64,000 nucleotides of DNA from Salegentibacter salinarum (GCF_900168115.1 NZ_FUZC01000010.1:62001-126000); one strand, 5' to 3'; positions 1 to 9,027 are shown, counted from the first letter of the stretch. Notes: generated by a model not told the origin, from the sequence alone. Program-made: numbers and translations.

Positions 1-588
1 CAAAGAACTTTCTGAAACGAGTCTCCTGGCCACAACCGAGCTTAAAGCATGTTCCACTACAATTATTCCCAGGGCTGAGGTATGAATTATTTTTTCACCT
101 TCTGAGCTTATAACATAGGAGTTATGTGAAAGGGAAGATAAATGCCGTATATTCTTGAAAAAGGTATAAACTTCTCTTACAAAGTTGTTGTTTTGGTGAT
201 CTTCAGTAAAAATAAAAACATTCCCAATATTAACCGACTGGAATATGGGAATATCATTACAATAGAGCATATCTAAAGTATGTGCTTCTTCATTTTCAAG
301 AATTTCTTTTATAACTTCCTTCGGGTCATTGGCAATTCCCAAACCTTTGGTGGTATACGTATTCTCGGGGTGAGGGAGAATTCCAACTTTTTGATTTTGC
401 TTCGCAGCTTTTGGTAAAAATTCTCTTAGGAACTCATCGCTTAAATAAGTAATTACTATATCGTTTTTTCCTGCTTCAAATTCGGTTTCGGGGTAATCTA
501 TGGTTTGTTTTTCGGTATTTTCTAATAGAGGAAAAATATCATTTTCCACAGTTTCCCTATCATCAGGATGATGTAAAATATACAGCAT
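1..588 (-). CDS. DAGK-like protein, N-terminal part (cut by the window edge)
   Basis: An open frame of 196 codons begins at the ATG at 588 and runs off the left edge, so only the N-terminal part is visible. Residues about 70-120 (GILPHPENTYTTKGLGIAND, then a helix, then LDMLYCNDIPIFQSVNIGN) resemble the part of diacylglycerol/lipid kinase catalytic domains where a glycine-rich LP-GTAND stretch is followed by D-G--N---F-N--S-G. The preceding GGDGT nucleotide-binding motif is not seen; the matching place reads ITYLSDEF. The fold may therefore be kept without kinase activity. It lies about 100 bp downstream of the S9 peptidase gene on the same strand. The family assignment is by eye, and the missing C-terminal half could carry another domain. 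Confidence 0.5.
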   Translation of the reverse strand, partial: MLYILHHPDDRETVENDIFPLLENTEKQTIDYPETEFEAGKNDIVITYLSDEFLREFLPKAAKQNQKVGILPHPENTYTTKGLGIANDPKEVIKEILENEEAHTLDMLYCNDIPIFQSVNIGNVFIFTEDHQNNNFVREVYTFFKNIRHLSSLSHNSYVISSEGEKIIHTSALGIIVVEHALSSVVARRLVSESSL

Positions 589-686
589 AGTTTTTTATTG
601 CGATTGCACCGCCAAGATAAGGCTTTTTGAAACCGGCACTAAAAGTTTAACCTGAGTTTTTGAGTTCTCCCTAAGAACAGCACGAG

Positions 687-2558
687 TTATTCTTCTTCTT
701 TTAAGTATTTATCTAAAAATTGTCTTATTTGCCTGTAGCCTTCAATTTCATTTTCTTTTTTAATAAACCCATGACCTTCATCTTCAAAAACTACATACTC
801 TACAGGAACATTATTTTCTTTTAATGCAGCAACAATTTCATCTGATTCTACCTGAAGTACCCTCGGGTCGTTAGCACCCTGTAAAACCATTACCGGATTT
901 TTAACCTGTTCAGCGTGAAAAAGCGGTGATTTATTATATAGAGCAACCGAATCTTTTACTGGATCCCCCATTTCTTCGTAAAGCGCTTCGCGGAAGGCTT
1001 CCCAGTAGGGAGGAATAGATTTTAAGGTACGCAACCAGTTGGTTACACCAAAAATGTTTACTCCGGCTTTAAATTCATCAGGGGTAAAAGTCATTGCCGC
1101 CATCGTCATATAACCGCCATAGCTGCCCCCAATAATTCCTATTTTTTCTGATTCTATGTATTCCTGCTCCTGAAGCCATTTTTTACCCCAAATACAGTCT
1201 TTTAAATCTTCCTCTCCGTGTTTTTTATCGTCCATTTTAAAGAATGTCTTTCCATAGCCGCTACTACCACGATTATTTACCGCCAATATTGCATAACCCT
1301 GATTTACTAAATATTGAATTAAAGCAGAATAACCAACCCGCGATTGGCCTCCCGGGCCGCCGTGAACCCACACCAGGGCGGGAACTTTGTTGTTTTCTGT
1401 AGCTTGATGAGGTTTATAATAAATAGCTGGAATTTCCAACCCATCAAAAGATTCGTAACGAACTATTTCAGCTGAAACCAAGTCTTCTGGATTGATTTCG
1501 GGATTTAAAGTATTGGTTAATTTTTTTAATTCTCCCGATGAAAAATTATAAACGTACAGATTGTTAGGTGCTTTTGCTGTTCCAATGGTAAGCCGCATCA
1601 GTTCTTCACTATCTGAAATATTTACGGCCACAATATCTTCATTTTCCATATCTGGAAGGTCTACTTCTTCCCCGGTGTCGTTATTTTCAATAATCAAACT
1701 GTTTTTTCCATCTTCATTAATTCCTATCACCCTGTACTTATCATTTTCACTAAGATAACTGTACATTACATCCCAGTCTGTCTCAAATAAATTGCTGCTT
1801 TCTTTAGTTTCAAGATTATATTCTATTAAACTTTTAAATTCCCGTCCCTCGTTGGTGATATAATAGAAATATCCATCATTTTTATCAAAACCGGAAGCCG
1901 AATATTCAGCAGATTTTTCTGAAAGTTCAGTCATTTCTTCGGTTTCTAAATTGTATATATAAAGTTTATTCTCACTGGTGGTAATGGCTTTGGTAAGAGC
2001 AATTAATTTCCCGTGGTGGGAGATATCTTCAAAAGAAAGGTTTTCTTCATTTTTATAAATTAACTCACTTTCCTTGTTTTCCATATCCATTTTATACAGA
2101 TCAAAAAATTGTGGATTCCTTTTATTTGAAAGATAGTAGAAGCCGGTTTTCTCCTTATCCCAGCCAGCAAATTGTGCCTTTTCATTTTCTCCCGGTGTTA
2201 AATCGGTAGAAGTTCCATTTTCCTCCAGCAGGTAAATATGACTGATTTCATTTCCGCCTTTATCTGCCGAATAAAGAATATTCTCAGAATCTGGTACATA
2301 ATCAATAGCGAAATAAGAGTCCTCTTCAGACGAAGTAATTTGTTTCATTTCTTCGGAAGAAATAACAATTTCATACAAATTAAAAATTCCGCTTTTATCT
2401 GAACTTACTAGTAATTTATCTTCGTCAGGAGAAAAGTAACCTCCGCCTATGCGGGTGTTTTCATAAAACTGTTCAATAGTATAATCTTCTGGTTGCCGGG
2501 TTTCCTGTGCAAATACTGGAAGGCTGCAAAACGCCAGTAAGTAAACAATATATTTCAT
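687..2558 (-). CDS. S9 family prolyl oligopeptidase-type serine peptidase, secreted
   Basis: The product is a 623-residue alpha/beta-hydrolase peptidase with an N-terminal signal peptide (MKYIVYLLAFCSLPVFA). Residues about 20-360 form a WD40-like/beta-propeller region of repeated beta strands, and about 380-620 the S9 catalytic domain. The triad is visible: Ser479 in GGSYGGYM, Asp564 in GANDPRV and His596 in EGHGF. The oxyanion and substrate segment WVHGGPGGQS is also present. Length and layout match dipeptidyl-peptidase/acylaminoacyl-peptidase-like S9C enzymes, which trim short peptides in the periplasm. The exact peptide specificity cannot be read from the sequence. It is divergent from the VOC gene at 2706. 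Confidence 0.93.
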   Translation of the reverse strand: MKYIVYLLAFCSLPVFAQETRQPEDYTIEQFYENTRIGGGYFSPDEDKLLVSSDKSGIFNLYEIVISSEEMKQITSSEEDSYFAIDYVPDSENILYSADKGGNEISHIYLLEENGTSTDLTPGENEKAQFAGWDKEKTGFYYLSNKRNPQFFDLYKMDMENKESELIYKNEENLSFEDISHHGKLIALTKAITTSENKLYIYNLETEEMTELSEKSAEYSASGFDKNDGYFYYITNEGREFKSLIEYNLETKESSNLFETDWDVMYSYLSENDKYRVIGINEDGKNSLIIENNDTGEEVDLPDMENEDIVAVNISDSEELMRLTIGTAKAPNNLYVYNFSSGELKKLTNTLNPEINPEDLVSAEIVRYESFDGLEIPAIYYKPHQATENNKVPALVWVHGGPGGQSRVGYSALIQYLVNQGYAILAVNNRGSSGYGKTFFKMDDKKHGEEDLKDCIWGKKWLQEQEYIESEKIGIIGGSYGGYMTMAAMTFTPDEFKAGVNIFGVTNWLRTLKSIPPYWEAFREALYEEMGDPVKDSVALYNKSPLFHAEQVKNPVMVLQGANDPRVLQVESDEIVAALKENNVPVEYVVFEDEGHGFIKKENEIEGYRQIRQFLDKYLKEEE

Positions 2559-2705
2559 AATTATAAGTTTTGGTTGGTTATGTAGTTAGATAGTCAGTAA
2601 TTTAGTTAATCTAAATTTACGTAATTTTCGCTGAAAACCTTCTGATAGCCCGTTTTTTGCAAAAAGTGGGGTTTATCACTATTTTAAAGAAAAAATCAAC
2701 TCATT

Positions 2706-3146
2706 ATGAAAAATAAAAATCTTCCAACAATAATCTTATTTTCAGCTACTACGGCTTCAAAAGATTTTAATTTTAGAAAAGATCACGATACCATTAGGGT
2801 TAAAGACTTAAAAACTTCTGTAGATTTCTATGGTAGTATTTTAGGTCTGGAACAAATTTCCAACGGCGGATTAGGAGATCACATAAAATGGCTTCAGCTA
2901 AACAACGGTGTGCAGTTGCACCTTGTAGAAAGCGAAGAAGTAGTAGAAAAAAACAAGGGTGTGCATACCGCTTTTAATACCGATAAATTATCTGAATTTA
3001 TGGAGTTCTTACGGTTTAAAAATATTCCTTTTGAAAACTGGAAAGGAGAAAAAAATACGATTACAAACCGTCCTGATGGGGTTAAGCAAATTTATTTTCA
3101 GGATCCCGATGGGTACTGGATTGAGGTGAACGACAGTAAGATTTAA
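2706..3146 (+). CDS. VOC (glyoxalase/bleomycin-resistance) family protein
   Basis: This 146-residue protein has one glyoxalase-like betaalphabetabetabeta pair. It opens with the typical DTIRVKDLKTSVDFYGSILGLEQI pattern near residues 28-52 and closes with DPDGYWIEVND near 132-142. A His (DHDTIRV/DHIKWLQL region) and the Glu of WIEV are candidate metal ligands, as in glyoxalase I. The first 25 residues (NLPTIILFSATTASKDFNF) are hydrophobic but do not look like a clean signal peptide. The gene converges on the HAD gene and overlaps it by 4 bp. The substrate is unknown; lactoylglutathione lyase is only one possibility in this family. Confidence 0.82.
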   Translation: MKNKNLPTIILFSATTASKDFNFRKDHDTIRVKDLKTSVDFYGSILGLEQISNGGLGDHIKWLQLNNGVQLHLVESEEVVEKNKGVHTAFNTDKLSEFMEFLRFKNIPFENWKGEKNTITNRPDGVKQIYFQDPDGYWIEVNDSKI

Positions 3147-3955
3147 CTTTTTACCGCATACTCCTTTTTAAGCAAGCCAAGTTCTTCTATGGTTTTTAAA
3201 ACCCCGTTTTCGTTATTATCAAAATTGGTTAAATACTTACTTGCTTTAATAATTTCGGGATGCGCGTTTTTCATCGCGTAGCTGTATTTTGCGTTTTGCA
3301 TCATTTCCAGGTCGTTGAGGTAATCTCCAAAAACCAGGGTTTCTTCAGGAGAAATATTTAACTCTTCCTGGATACCGCTAATAGCATTTCCTTTATTTGC
3401 AGTAATTGAAGTAATATCTATAAACACGTGCGCAGCAATTGCCACTTTATAATCATTTACAAATTCTTCTAAATTTGGGTAGGTGTTTTCTTCTACCCCA
3501 TTAAAATTGCAAAAAGTCACTTTTAAAAAGGTATCCTCTACTTGAGTTAGATCGTCTACTTTTTCTATCTTTTTGTAAAATTTATTGATCTCGTTAAAGA
3601 AACTATCATCTTTACTTTCTATGTACGCCGAATTTTTCCCGCAAAGTACCAAATGAGTATGGGAAAGTTCCCTGCCTTTTCTTACAAAATCCATTGCGGC
3701 TGCTTTGTCTAAAGGGTTTACGTAAAGGTCTTTTCCTTTATGAACAACGTGGGTGCCATTTTCAGCAAAAAACATCATTCGGTCTTTAATCCTGTCAAAT
3801 TTGCTCTCAAGATTGTAAAACTGCCGTCCGCTGGCCACAGCGAACATTATTCCTTTATCATTAAGTAATTCTTCTATTTCCCAAAAATCCGGATGTATCT
3901 CATGCTGATCATTCAACAAAGTTCCATCCATATCAGTCACAATCAATTTTATCAT
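3143..3955 (-). CDS. HAD superfamily hydrolase, Cof-type (IIB) phosphatase
   Basis: The 270-residue protein shows all four HAD motifs: DMDGTL near residue 8 (nucleophile Asp), AVASGRQ near 39-45, the Lys in TANKGNAI near 190, and GDYLNDLEMM near 214. The large cap between motifs II and III is of the C2 type found in Cof/YbiV/YkrA proteins. These act as cytosolic phosphatases on sugar phosphates, flavin or pyridoxal phosphate. The substrate cannot be assigned. The gene converges with the VOC gene (4 bp shared) and its start MIKLIVTDMDGTL is the only sensible one. Confidence 0.92.
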   Translation of the reverse strand: MIKLIVTDMDGTLLNDQHEIHPDFWEIEELLNDKGIMFAVASGRQFYNLESKFDRIKDRMMFFAENGTHVVHKGKDLYVNPLDKAAAMDFVRKGRELSHTHLVLCGKNSAYIESKDDSFFNEINKFYKKIEKVDDLTQVEDTFLKVTFCNFNGVEENTYPNLEEFVNDYKVAIAAHVFIDITSITANKGNAISGIQEELNISPEETLVFGDYLNDLEMMQNAKYSYAMKNAHPEIIKASKYLTNFDNNENGVLKTIEELGLLKKEYAVKS

Positions 3956-4049
3956 AGCGTAAAATTAAGCTGCAAATATAAAAGATTAGAATGGGGTAGA
4001 AGTTAAGAAAGCATCAAATGTACTTTTAACTAAATAGAATTTTTTGATG

Positions 4050-4068
4050 TATGTGTTTGACACACATA
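4050..4068. promoter_or_regulatory. 19-bp palindrome upstream of the TonB receptor gene
   Basis: TATGTGTTTGACACACATA is an interrupted palindrome: 8 of 9 base pairs match around a central G. It lies about 75 bp upstream of the probable -7 box of the receptor gene. The length is that of a Fur-type operator, although the bases do not follow the E. coli Fur consensus. The site could equally bind a GntR- or Crp-type dimer. The function is inferred from position and symmetry only. Confidence 0.4.
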
Positions 4069-4117
4069 AATCTGTAATCTCTACCATTATTTTTATTTAA
4101 AATAATTATAAATAAGC

Positions 4118-4149
4118 TTTTAAAAAAGAGATTTGGTTTTTACATTTGC
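4118..4149 (+). promoter_or_regulatory. Promoter of the TonB receptor-PepSY operon
   Basis: TACATTTGC at 4141-4149 matches the Bacteroidota -7 consensus TAnnTTTG exactly. Twenty bases upstream lies TTT at 4118-4120, a two-of-three match to the -33 TTG. The predicted leader to the ATG at 4187 is about 30 nt. Confidence 0.55.
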
Positions 4150-4186
4150 CTCATATTTAAAACCAATCTAAATAAAGATAATAGAA

Positions 4187-6667
4187 ATGAAGCTTAAAAG
4201 TAGCCTGGTTATGTTCTTCCTTTTTGCTATTCAAATTAGCATTGCCCAAAATACCGGTGCAATAGAAGGAAACGTGGTAAATAATGCAGCAAACCCGCTG
4301 TCTAATGTGAATGTTGAAGTTAAAGGTCTTCAAATTGGCGACGAAACCAATAATAGGGGAGAATTTATTTTAAGAAATATTCCGGAAGGAAATTACACCT
4401 TGCAAATTTCTTATGTAGGTTACGAAACCCAGAATTTAAAAGTTAGCGTACAATCCGGCGCTACTACTAATCTTCCTTCTATTGTTTTATTGGGAAAAGA
4501 AGAAGAATTAGGAACCGTTGTTGTAAGGGGAAATGGGAACGGGAATAAGTTTACCCGGAATACCAGCGTAAGCGTAGCAAAAATGCCACTTAAAAAGATC
4601 GAAAATCCGCAGGTTTACAATAATATCACTGCTGAACTTTTACAGGAACAGGTAATTACCAATTTTGATGATGCGATTAAAAACGCTTCAGGTCTTACCA
4701 AACTTTGGGAATCTACAGGCCGTGGAAACGACGGAGCAGGATATTTTTCCCTAAGAGGATTTCCCGTGCAACCAACCCTGGTTAACGGTTTGCCGGCCTT
4801 AACCAATGGTAGCCCCGATCCGGCAAATATGGAAAATATAGAAGTAATAAAAGGTCCATCTGGAACGCTCTACGGAAGTAGCCTTGTTTCTTACGGTGGA
4901 TTGATCAATATCACCACCAAAAAACCTTATAATTATTTTGGAGGGAATGTTTCTTACACACTTGGTAGCTTCGGACTTAACCGTGTAACTGCCGATGTAA
5001 ATACTCCGTTGGATGAAACCGGTGATGTTGCTTTAAGAGTAAACACGGCTTACCATACAGAAAACAGCTTCCAGGATGCCGGCTTTAATAAATCTTTATT
5101 TGTTGCGCCTTCGTTAAGCTATAAAGTAAATGACAAACTTTCGTTTTTTGTAAATACTGAATTTTATGATTCAGAAAGTACAAATCCTTTGATGCTGTTT
5201 GTAGATAGAGGTGCGCCGCTTAAAGCTACTAATATTGCAGAATTAGGCTATAATAACGAGCTTTCTTACACCAGTAACGATCTTACGGTAGAAAATCCCA
5301 CGTTTAGCCTGCAAGCACAAATGAATTACGAACTTTCTGATAGTTGGACTTCCCAAACCGCGGTTTCTACAGGTTCTGCAAAAGCACTAGGGAACTATTC
5401 ATATTTATATGAAACCACCCAGTTTAACCAGGGTAGAGAAGAAGTTTCGGGAGATGTAACAAACTTAGACGAAGGACTTGTTTTTACGCGATATATAAGT
5501 AATCAAAATTCTACCACGATAAGTAATGATATTCAGCAGAACTTTATCGGGGATTTCGAAATCGCAGGAATGCGAAACCGCACCGTTGTTGGTTTAGATT
5601 ACTTCAATAGAAAAGTGATAGACAACAATAGCGGATATGTAGGAAATGGCGAAGTTTATATTGGTAATGCCAGCCTTCAAAATGTAAACGAAAGTGTTTA
5701 TGATATTTACGAGCCGGAAAATTATATCACGAGTTACGATAGCGGAATTCTGAGTAAAGAAGGAGTAGCCGGTTTATTGGAAAACGTTAATAGAAATAAT
5801 AATATAGCTGAAGAAGATATTTACAGTGCCTATATTTCTAACGTGCTTAATTTTACTCCACAGCTTGCTTTAATGACGAGCTTAAGATTAGACCAGTTCG
5901 AAACTGAAACTAACAGTCAGACGGCACTTTCACCAAAATTCGGATTGGTTTATCAGCCGGTTGTAGATAAAGTGGCGCTTTTCGCAAATTATATGGACGG
6001 ATTTAGCAATGTAGGTCCACGACAGGTAGATAATCTGGAAACCGGAGAAACAAGGACTATAGTTTTTGATCCTGAAAGAGCAAAACAGTTTGAAGTGGGA
6101 ACTAAATTAAACCTGCTTAAAAATCATCTTTCTGCGACCTTAAGTTATTACGATATCCAGGTTTCTAATATGGTAATGCAGGATGTTGAAAATCCTTTTA
6201 ATCTTGTTCAGGATGGAGAGCAGTACAGCCGCGGATTTGAAGCCAGTATTACCGCCAGCCCTTTTGAAGGTTTAAATTTAATCGCAGGCTTTAGTCATAA
6301 TGACAGTGAGTTAACCGAATCTGATCAAACTGATTTTCTTGGAAGAAGACCGGAATCAGCGGGACCTGAAACCCTGGCTAATTTCTGGGCGAGCTACCGT
6401 TTTGTAGTGGGAGATCTTGAAGGTTTCGGAATTGGTTTCGGTGGAAACTATGCCAGCGAGAATATGATCTTTAACCGTCAAACCGCCGGAGTTTTTACCC
6501 TACCTTCTTACACGATTTTAAACGCTTCTTTATTTTATAATGTAGATAAATTTGGAATCAACCTGAAGTTGAATAATCTTACCAACGAAGAATATTATAC
6601 CGGGTGGTCTACGATTAACCCACAAAGACCAAGAAATTTTGCGGCGAGTTTAACTTATAATTTCTAA
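4187..6667 (+). CDS. TonB-dependent siderophore-type receptor
   Basis: The product is an 826-residue outer-membrane receptor. A signal peptide (MKLKSSLVMFFLFAIQISIAQ) is followed by a carboxypeptidase-D regulatory-like domain (about residues 23-110), typical of Bacteroidota TonB receptors. A plug (about 130-250) carries the SLRGFPVQPTLVNGLPA and IEVIKGPSGTLYGSS signatures, and a 22-strand barrel ends in FAASLTYNF with the usual terminal Phe. The plug sequence is of the ferric-siderophore (FhuA/FecA-like) type. The next gene is a PepSY-TM protein, a common partner that may reduce or handle the imported iron complex. The actual ligand cannot be read from the sequence. Confidence 0.92.
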   Translation: MKLKSSLVMFFLFAIQISIAQNTGAIEGNVVNNAANPLSNVNVEVKGLQIGDETNNRGEFILRNIPEGNYTLQISYVGYETQNLKVSVQSGATTNLPSIVLLGKEEELGTVVVRGNGNGNKFTRNTSVSVAKMPLKKIENPQVYNNITAELLQEQVITNFDDAIKNASGLTKLWESTGRGNDGAGYFSLRGFPVQPTLVNGLPALTNGSPDPANMENIEVIKGPSGTLYGSSLVSYGGLINITTKKPYNYFGGNVSYTLGSFGLNRVTADVNTPLDETGDVALRVNTAYHTENSFQDAGFNKSLFVAPSLSYKVNDKLSFFVNTEFYDSESTNPLMLFVDRGAPLKATNIAELGYNNELSYTSNDLTVENPTFSLQAQMNYELSDSWTSQTAVSTGSAKALGNYSYLYETTQFNQGREEVSGDVTNLDEGLVFTRYISNQNSTTISNDIQQNFIGDFEIAGMRNRTVVGLDYFNRKVIDNNSGYVGNGEVYIGNASLQNVNESVYDIYEPENYITSYDSGILSKEGVAGLLENVNRNNNIAEEDIYSAYISNVLNFTPQLALMTSLRLDQFETETNSQTALSPKFGLVYQPVVDKVALFANYMDGFSNVGPRQVDNLETGETRTIVFDPERAKQFEVGTKLNLLKNHLSATLSYYDIQVSNMVMQDVENPFNLVQDGEQYSRGFEASITASPFEGLNLIAGFSHNDSELTESDQTDFLGRRPESAGPETLANFWASYRFVVGDLEGFGIGFGGNYASENMIFNRQTAGVFTLPSYTILNASLFYNVDKFGINLKLNNLTNEEYYTGWSTINPQRPRNFAASLTYNF

Positions 6668-6684
6668 TAAAATTTAAATAATAT

Positions 6685-6722
6685 GGTCACCATCAAAATT
6701 GTTTTGAGTTTTGGTGGTGGCC
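6685..6722 (+). other. Stem-loop between receptor and PepSY genes
   Basis: GGTCACCATCAAAA (6685-6698) pairs with TTTTGGTGGTGGCC (6709-6722) over 14 positions, two of them G-U, around a 10-nt loop. No run of T follows directly, so it is less like a terminator than an intra-operon hairpin that could stabilise the upstream mRNA or lower read-through into the membrane protein gene. Confidence 0.45.
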
Positions 6723-6729
6723 TGTTTAT

Positions 6730-7848
6730 ATGCAGAAAAAGACAAAAAATAAAGGTATAAAAAAGTGGATTGCTAAACTTCACCTGTGGCTGGGACTTGG
6801 TTCCGGTCTTATTGTTTTTATAGTGGCTGTTACCGGCTGCATTTTTGTTTTTCACGACGAGATTAAAGACATTACCCGCGATTATCGCAAAGTTACTCCC
6901 CAGGCTTCAGCATTTGTAGCGCCCTCAAAACTTCAGAATAAAACAAAAGAGCTTTTTCCTCAAAGCCAACCGGGAATGGTTGTGTACCAGGGCAAAGAGC
7001 GCTCGGCTTTTGTTTATTCTGTGATAGATGAGGTGCCGCATCACATTTACTTCAATCCTTATTCTGCAGAATTCCTTCAGAGAGAAAACCTGGGAGATGA
7101 CTTTTTTCTTATTGTAGAAGATTTGCATATGCATCTTTGGCTTCCGGAGAAAATAGGAAAACAGGTGGTGGGGATTTCCACGCTTATCTTTGTTTTTATG
7201 CTTATTTCAGGAATAGTACTATGGTGGCCGAAAAAGCGTAAAAACCTAAAGAAACGACTCCAAATTAGATGGAATGCAAAATGGCGCCGTGTAAATTACG
7301 ACTGGCATAGCATAACCGGATTATATATTTCGCTTCTGGCTTTGTTTATAGCTATTATGGGACTTAGTTTTTCTTATGAATGGATGAACCACGGGCTTTA
7401 TGACCTTGCCAATTTATGGCAGGAAAAACCGGAGGATGAATTAAATATTCAGTTTGAAGATGCCGAGTATTCTGAAAATGCATTGGATATCGCCGTAGCT
7501 AAAACCTTAAGACAAAGGCCTGAAGATGAAATGTTCTTTGTTTGGGAGCAGGGTGGAAGAGCGCCAATAACAACAGGTTCTTATCCCGAGGCGATGGATT
7601 ATGATCATCAATCCAACTTTTACTTTCATCCTGAAACAGGCGAATTATTAAAAAATCACGAATATTCCAGCAAAAGTGCCGGGATGAAATTGCAGGAAAT
7701 GACTTTTGGGTTACATACCGGGCAGTATTTTGATTTACCCGGAAAAATTATAGCCTTCTTTTTAAGCTTGTTTGTAGCCGCACTTCCCCTAAGCGGATTT
7801 ATGATCTGGTTTGGACGAAAAAATAAAAAAAACAAGCAAAAAGCTTAA
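6730..7848 (+). CDS. PepSY-associated TM helix family protein
   Basis: This 372-residue inner-membrane protein has four hydrophobic segments, at about residues 15-40 (LHLWLGLGSGLIVFIVAVTG), 142-165, 195-215 and 342-365. Its two periplasmic PepSY-type regions resemble those of the PiuB/PepSY_TM family. The conserved H-WLGL-SGL and D-H--TGLY motifs and scattered His residues on membrane segments are typical of members thought to bind haem or reduce ferric siderophores. It begins 62 bp after the TonB receptor stop and is probably co-transcribed with it, which points to iron acquisition. It overlaps the convergent 118-residue gene by 4 bp. Confidence 0.88.
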   Translation: MQKKTKNKGIKKWIAKLHLWLGLGSGLIVFIVAVTGCIFVFHDEIKDITRDYRKVTPQASAFVAPSKLQNKTKELFPQSQPGMVVYQGKERSAFVYSVIDEVPHHIYFNPYSAEFLQRENLGDDFFLIVEDLHMHLWLPEKIGKQVVGISTLIFVFMLISGIVLWWPKKRKNLKKRLQIRWNAKWRRVNYDWHSITGLYISLLALFIAIMGLSFSYEWMNHGLYDLANLWQEKPEDELNIQFEDAEYSENALDIAVAKTLRQRPEDEMFFVWEQGGRAPITTGSYPEAMDYDHQSNFYFHPETGELLKNHEYSSKSAGMKLQEMTFGLHTGQYFDLPGKIIAFFLSLFVAALPLSGFMIWFGRKNKKNKQKA

Positions 7849-8201
7849 AAAAGTATCCAGTCTACAATACCGCCTACAATAGCAATAAAAACGGCTAGCC
7901 ATAACGAAGGAAGAAAACCTTCTGTTTTAAAATCGTCACTAAATTGGTCGGCAATTTCAATAATAATCGCGTATGCAATTACCCTTGTGATAAATCCTAA
8001 TCCCAGGAAATAAAAAAGCCCGAAGGTGGCTACGTTTAGCAATAAAGTGAGCACCCAACTTAATAAAAAACTCAGCACCCCAATAATTAAAGCTACAATA
8101 ATAGCAGTTTTGAAACCATCCAGTTTCACTTTAGGCATCATATTAGCCGCGGCGAGTAAAACCAGGGCGTCTATAACAATATGTACTATCCATTGCAGCA
8201 T
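7845..8201 (-). CDS. Phage_holin_4_2-type four-helix membrane protein
   Basis: The 118-residue protein is nearly all membrane, with four predicted helices at about residues 1-22, 32-55, 57-80 and 95-118. The pattern (LVLLAAANMMPKVKLDGFKTAIIVALIIGVL, split by polar loops) is that of the mycobacterial-phage holin IV-like family (YvlD). Despite the family name, members are chromosomal and widespread, and nothing around this gene is phage-related. It converges on the PepSY gene. The role is unknown, possibly in envelope stress. Confidence 0.8.
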   Translation of the reverse strand: MLQWIVHIVIDALVLLAAANMMPKVKLDGFKTAIIVALIIGVLSFLLSWVLTLLLNVATFGLFYFLGLGFITRVIAYAIIIEIADQFSDDFKTEGFLPSLWLAVFIAIVGGIVDWILF

Positions 8202-8266
8202 AGTCTTAAATGTTTTGGTTAGGTTATTTAAAGATAGAAAAAAATAGCCAAAAGCTGAAAGCTATT

Positions 8267-8899
8267 TTATTTAGGTTGTTTTTCCAGCGTGGTAGGTTCC
8301 TGATTGGTAATAATTTCCCAAATAGCTTTAAAATTAGCAAGTTGTTCCCGGCGCTTGATTGTTTCTGAAGAAGTATATGCAACGGGCGCGGCTTCTAGAC
8401 CTTTATATTCAGCATCCAGGTTTTTAGCAATATAAAGGCTTCTGGGTAGGTGAAATTTCTGCGTTATTACTATGGCGTCTTCAATATCAAAAACCGATTT
8501 TGCTCTAAACATACTATCGTAAGTGTCAAACCCCGAGTGATCTAAAATAATATCTTCGGGAGAAACGCCTTTTTTCACTAAATGATTTTTAATAGCATTT
8601 ACTTCATCATAATCATCAGTCCTATGATCGCCGCTTACCAGGAAATTTTCAATCTTATTAAGTTTGTAAAGTTGATAAGCAGTTTCTACCCGGTCTTCAA
8701 GAATTGGGGATAATTTTCCATCAGAATGTACACTTGCGCCAAGAATTATCCCTGTTTTAGCTGAAGGAATTTCGGTAATTTCAGAATAAATTAGGTTTGA
8801 AGTCTCTTTTTGCACATAGGCTTCTAATCCAAAAATTATTAGGATGCTTATAATAACAAAAAGTGCAAAAGCAAGAATTAATTTTCTAAACAACTTCAT
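8267..8899 (-). CDS. SanA/YdcF (DUF218) family envelope protein
   Basis: The 210-residue protein has one N-terminal membrane anchor (residues 6-28) and a DUF218 domain. The recognisable signatures are TGIILGASVHSDGKLSPILEDRVETAYQL near 50-80, VSGDH near 90 and VITQKFHLPRSLYIAK near 145. SanA is linked to vancomycin sensitivity and envelope barrier function in E. coli, and the ElyC/YdcF relatives affect peptidoglycan and lipid-carrier metabolism. The domain probably acts in the periplasm. It forms a loose minus-strand pair with the holin-like gene downstream, 65 bp away. The precise reaction is unknown. Confidence 0.88.
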   Translation of the reverse strand: MKLFRKLILAFALFVIISILIIFGLEAYVQKETSNLIYSEITEIPSAKTGIILGASVHSDGKLSPILEDRVETAYQLYKLNKIENFLVSGDHRTDDYDEVNAIKNHLVKKGVSPEDIILDHSGFDTYDSMFRAKSVFDIEDAIVITQKFHLPRSLYIAKNLDAEYKGLEAAPVAYTSSETIKRREQLANFKAIWEIITNQEPTTLEKQPK

Positions 8900-8970
8900 A
8901 GGGCGGCGCCAATTATAAAACGAAGATAAAGAATTATAGTTTACCTATGTGTTTAATTTATAGAGGAAAC

Positions 8971-9001
8971 TTTATGTATAAAAAGTGATTGATTACCTTT
9001 G
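8971..9001 (+). promoter_or_regulatory. Promoter of the nitroreductase gene
   Basis: TACCTTTG at 8994-9001 is an exact TAnnTTTG -7 box. Exactly 20 bases upstream lies TTT at 8971-8973 (-33 TTG, two of three). The ATG follows at 9028, leaving a leader of about 20 nt. Confidence 0.55.
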
Positions 9002-9027
9002 AAATTCTTAAAAAGAATACTTGAAAC

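Noticed and set aside
7845-8201. Holin-like gene as a sign of a prophage
   Set aside because: The family is mainly chromosomal and no phage structural, lysis or integration genes surround it.
8241-8268. AAAATAGC/GCTATTTT as terminator of the SanA-like gene
   Set aside because: The stem has only two G-C pairs and overlaps the stop codon; too weak to call.
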